From contig CAWJIB010000006.1 of assembly GCA_963842835.1 (NCBI GenBank), positions 259,354-323,353 of the forward strand: a DNA stretch of 64,000 nucleotides, given 5' to 3'. The translations under genes and the position numbers were made by a program. Origin of the DNA: Roseiarcus sp963842835 (lineage in GTDB: Bacteria > Pseudomonadota > Alphaproteobacteria > Rhizobiales > Beijerinckiaceae). The notes under the pieces were generated by a model, which did no database searches, was not told where the DNA came from, and was given only the letters and a program-made list of their open reading frames with translations. Positions 61,854 through 64,000 of the stretch are shown here, piece by piece; positions within the stretch are counted from its first letter, which is position 1; each line of letters opens with the position of its first letter.

Positions 61854-62070
61854 TTTGCATGGCAGCCCTGCTCGCGCTGGTGACATTGCCCAAATTTTCG
61901 ACTATCAGTCATATCCTCGCGAAAAGGAGGCCGCCGCCGGCAGTGCCGGCGACGGATATGCCGAGTCTGTGGGAGGACGGGGCGTTTGACCGGTTGGTCG
62001 CGCGGCGCGCAAGAATTGCGACGCAAAAGACGCGACGAACCGGGATCGCAATTCAGGGATAGGGTGCGCG

Positions 62071-62111
62071 AAAGCAAGGCTTGGGGCCTATCCCAAGCCT
62101 TGCTTTTTTTT
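62071..62111 (+). terminator. Strong intrinsic terminator
   Basis: AAAGCAAGGCTTGGG (62071-62085) and CCCAAGCCTTGCTTT (62092-62106) form a perfect 15-bp stem around a 6-base loop, with an uninterrupted T-run (62104-62111). It has the geometry of a textbook Rho-independent terminator on the plus strand. The group II intron's GTGCG begins at 62113, one base after the T-run. Confidence 0.9.
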
Positions 62112-62520
62112 GGTGCGCCCGGCAGGGCGCATCTACTTGGAGGTGAAAGTCCTCTACGGACCCGGCAAGGGGAACCGTTAGCCGGACGGCAAGGGTGTCG
62201 CGGGCGACCGCGAATCCGGAGGAAGCCGCAGGCAAAGCGCTGGCCCGACGTACAGGAAGCGGATGAGGCGACGTTGCGGGGTGAGACGTCCAATATCGTC
62301 AAAGCCCAATACTTGCACGGAACGCGACGGCGTAGATCCGACGGGCATAAGCGTGAAGGTGGGTGCGTCATACCCGGGGAGATCTGATCCATCGCCCGAG
62401 AGGGCTAGCGCCGTCGAGAGGCGGGGCGAGGGCGGGTCAGAAGTCAGCCGAGGCCATAGTAGGCGCGCCGCGCGCCGAAGGGCCGAGCATGAGAGAACGC
62501 GAGTAGGCCCTGTGATCTCG

Positions 62521-63936
62521 ATGGACGATGATGAAGCGCAAGCGCGTGCTGGAGCGAAAGCCCCGGACGCGGCCGGCGCTGGATGCGGCGGGCGGAACCC
62601 GACCACGGCCAGCGGCGGCGCTAAATTGTCCAAGGCGGCGCGGGCGCGAACGAAAGCGGAAGCGGCCGTCGGCTCCCTCATGGAGTTGGTGGTCGAGCGC
62701 GGCAACATGTGGGCGGCCTATGAGCGGGTTGTGCGCAACAAGGGAGCCCCCGGCGTCGATGAGATGACGGTGGACGAACTCGGGGCGTGGCTGCAAGCGC
62801 ACTGGCCGACAGTGAAGGCGGCATTGTTAAACGGCGGCTACAGGCCGCGAGCGGTGCGCGCGGTGGACATTCCCAAGCCTGCGGGCGGGATGCGGACACT
62901 GGGCGTGCCGACCGTGGCGGACCGGCTGATCCAGCAGGCTTTGCTGCAAATCCTGCAACCCATCTTCGAACCGGAGTTCAGCGCATCGAGCTACGGCTTC
63001 AGACCCGGACGCAACGCGTGGCAGGCCGTGCAAGCGGCCCGCGATCACGTGAGAAGCGGACGCTTCTGGGTGGTGGACATCGATCTGGCGAAGTTCTTCG
63101 ACCGAGTAAATCACGATCTCCTGATGGCGAGAGTGGCGCGCAAGGTCGGGGATCGCCGGGTGCTTGCGCTCATCCGCCGGTTTCTGGAAGCAGGTCTCAT
63201 GCGTGACGGACTTGTCCAGCAACGCGTGGAAGGAACGCCTCAGGGCGGACCGCTTTCCCCGCTGCTCAGCAACATCATGCTGACGGACCTCGACCGGGAA
63301 CTGGAGCGGCGCGGGCACGCCTTCGTTCGCTATGCGGACGACTGCAACGTGTACCTCGGCAGCAAGGCCGCCGCCGAACACGCGTTCGAGGCGATCCGGC
63401 GTTACGTGGAAAGCAAACTCAGGCTGCAAATCAATCTGGATAAGAGCGCGGTGGCGCGCGCCAGCGCGCGCGACTTCCTCGGCTACGGATTGATCGGGCG
63501 GGAAAATGCGCGGTTGAAGATTGCCAGCGCCAGCATCCAGCGATTTCGCCAGCGCGTCAAAGACGCAATGCGCCGCTGTCGCGGGATGAGCGCAGGCAAG
63601 ACCTTCGAAGCCCTGAACCCGCTGCTGCGCGGCTGGACGAGCTACTTCCGCCATGCCGAGGTCAAGGGTGTGTGGGATGAACTGGACGGGTGGATCAGGC
63701 GCAAGCTGCGAGGCCGGATATGGCGTCAATGCAAACGCCCGGTCACGCGCGCCCGACTGCTGATGAAGCGGGGGTTGAAGGAAGAGCGGGCGTGGCGCTC
63801 GGCGACCAACGGGCGCGGCCCCTGGTGGAACGCCGGCGCCAGCCACATGAACGCCGCCTTCCCGAAGTCCTTCTTCGACCGCATGGAACTCGTGTCGCTG
63901 GCGGACACCCGCCGGCGCTTCCTGCTTCAATCATGA
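62521..63936 (+). CDS. Group II intron-encoded reverse transcriptase/maturase (LtrA-like)
   Basis: A 471-residue protein. An N-terminal 45-residue Ala/Lys-rich lead precedes RT0-RT1 (NKGAPGVDEMTV, PKPAGGMRTLGVPTVADRLI), RT2 YGFRPGRNAWQAV, RT3 VVDIDLAKFFDRVNHDLL, RT4 VEGTPQGGPLSPLLSNIML and RT5 VRYADDCNVYLGS with the catalytic YADD at about 271-274. The maturase (X) domain covers roughly 370-455 (NPLLRGWTSYFRHAEVKGVW), ending in GRGPWWNAGASHMNAAFPKSFF. No HNH endonuclease domain follows, as in class C. ATG 62521 is the likeliest start; the open frame upstream is intron RNA sequence. The TGA abuts domain V. Confidence 0.93.
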   Translation: MDDDEAQARAGAKAPDAAGAGCGGRNPTTASGGAKLSKAARARTKAEAAVGSLMELVVERGNMWAAYERVVRNKGAPGVDEMTVDELGAWLQAHWPTVKAALLNGGYRPRAVRAVDIPKPAGGMRTLGVPTVADRLIQQALLQILQPIFEPEFSASSYGFRPGRNAWQAVQAARDHVRSGRFWVVDIDLAKFFDRVNHDLLMARVARKVGDRRVLALIRRFLEAGLMRDGLVQQRVEGTPQGGPLSPLLSNIMLTDLDRELERRGHAFVRYADDCNVYLGSKAAAEHAFEAIRRYVESKLRLQINLDKSAVARASARDFLGYGLIGRENARLKIASASIQRFRQRVKDAMRRCRGMSAGKTFEALNPLLRGWTSYFRHAEVKGVWDELDGWIRRKLRGRIWRQCKRPVTRARLLMKRGLKEERAWRSATNGRGPWWNAGASHMNAAFPKSFFDRMELVSLADTRRRFLLQS

Positions 63937-63969
63937 ACCGCCGGATGCGGAACCGCACGTCCGGTGGTG
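63936..63969 (+). other. Group II intron domain V
   Basis: The 34-base region folds as a hairpin: ACCGCCGGA pairs with TCCGGTGGT (one G-U pair), then TGCG pairs with CGCA under a GAAC tetraloop, with a 2-base CG bulge on the 3' side. The lower stem carries CGC at 63939-63941 where most classes have AGC; class C introns use CGC. Confidence 0.8.
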
Positions 63970-64000
63970 TGGGAGGACGGCGGGGGTAACCCCGCCTCCT

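Larger units (their letters stand above)
61601..62112. other. 512-bp gap upstream of eno with a possible small transcript and a terminator
   Basis: The eno promoter must lie here on the minus strand. On the plus strand there is a promoter-like pair at 61825-61853, a 67-codon open frame 61859-62062 and, at 62071-62111, a strong intrinsic terminator. The open frame has no family likeness; it could be a short coding gene or the body of a small RNA. The group II intron begins immediately after the terminator. Confidence 0.4.
62113..64000 (+). mobile_element. Group II intron (class C-like), 3' end beyond window
   Basis: The 5' boundary is GTGCG at 62113, opening a segment of typical group II domain I sequence (GGAGGTGAAAGTCCTCTACGG near 62141) and running through an intron-encoded reverse transcriptase in domain IV (62521-63936). 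Domain V is at about 63936-63969 and domain VI (GGGAGGACGG...CCCCGCCTCCT) is cut by the window edge. Insertion right after an intrinsic terminator, a CGC catalytic triad in domain V and the lack of an endonuclease domain in the protein together indicate class C. The element appears intact apart from the edge. Confidence 0.88.

Overview
The window is GC-rich chromosomal DNA from an alphaproteobacterium, most likely of the Rhizobiales (Hyphomicrobiales). This rests on family content: phosphatidylcholine synthase (Pcs), the polar organiser PopZ, the periplasmic Sel1-repeat regulator ExoR, a RatA/COQ10-like protein, DUF1467 and DUF1127 proteins, and the linkages pcm-tolC-popZ-valS, glyA-nrdR-ribD-ribE and eno-divIC. 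No marker fixes the genus. No rRNA or CRISPR array was seen; one tRNA gene, tRNA-Cys(GCA), is present.

Layout. 1-4 kb: aspS (cut by the left edge), a CinA-type amidase, ratA, a DUF1467 gene, secG and tpiA. 4-7.4 kb: a PpiD-like chaperone followed by trpE. 7.4-20.6 kb: about 13 kb unrelated to tryptophan synthesis. It holds an amino-acid binding protein without a permease, a secreted unknown, cystathionine beta-lyase, a nucleoside hydrolase, a lipase-like hydrolase, a DUF255 thioredoxin-domain protein, an OpgC-type acyltransferase with an SGNH hydrolase, a LysR regulator, a DUF1127 gene and an SDR enzyme. 20.7-23.2 kb: trpG-trpD-trpC. 23.4-27.1 kb: two secreted Cys-rich proteins, one of them a caspase-fold protein lacking both catalytic residues, and exoR. 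27.3-39.6 kb: housekeeping genes valS, popZ, tolC, pcm, tRNA-Cys, pcs, a flavin monooxygenase, ribE, ribD, nrdR and glyA. 39.7-40.5 kb: a REP-associated (RAYT) transposase between inverted repeat arms.

40.9-54.2 kb is a surface-polysaccharide region, partly AT-richer than its surroundings. It encodes an FkbM methyltransferase, a methyltransferase/coiled-coil/glycosyltransferase-like fusion, a GT4-GT2 double glycosyltransferase, a multi-pass membrane protein, a DPM-like GT2 enzyme, an SMR-like transporter, another methyltransferase, a sugar-nucleotide epimerase that looks frameshifted, and a GMC-type oxidoreductase. 54.5-59.8 kb on the minus strand carries a CrtI-like oxidoreductase, an OafA-type acyltransferase, a GT2 enzyme and a flippase, directly downstream of divIC and eno. 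Together these regions probably build, modify and export a cell-surface glycan. ExoR and the OpgC/SGNH pair fit the same theme, but that link is inference.

The right end (62.1 kb onward) is a group II intron with its reverse transcriptase/maturase. It is inserted immediately after a strong intrinsic terminator and is cut by the window edge inside domain VI. Class C is indicated by this target, by a CGC triad in domain V and by the absence of an endonuclease domain.
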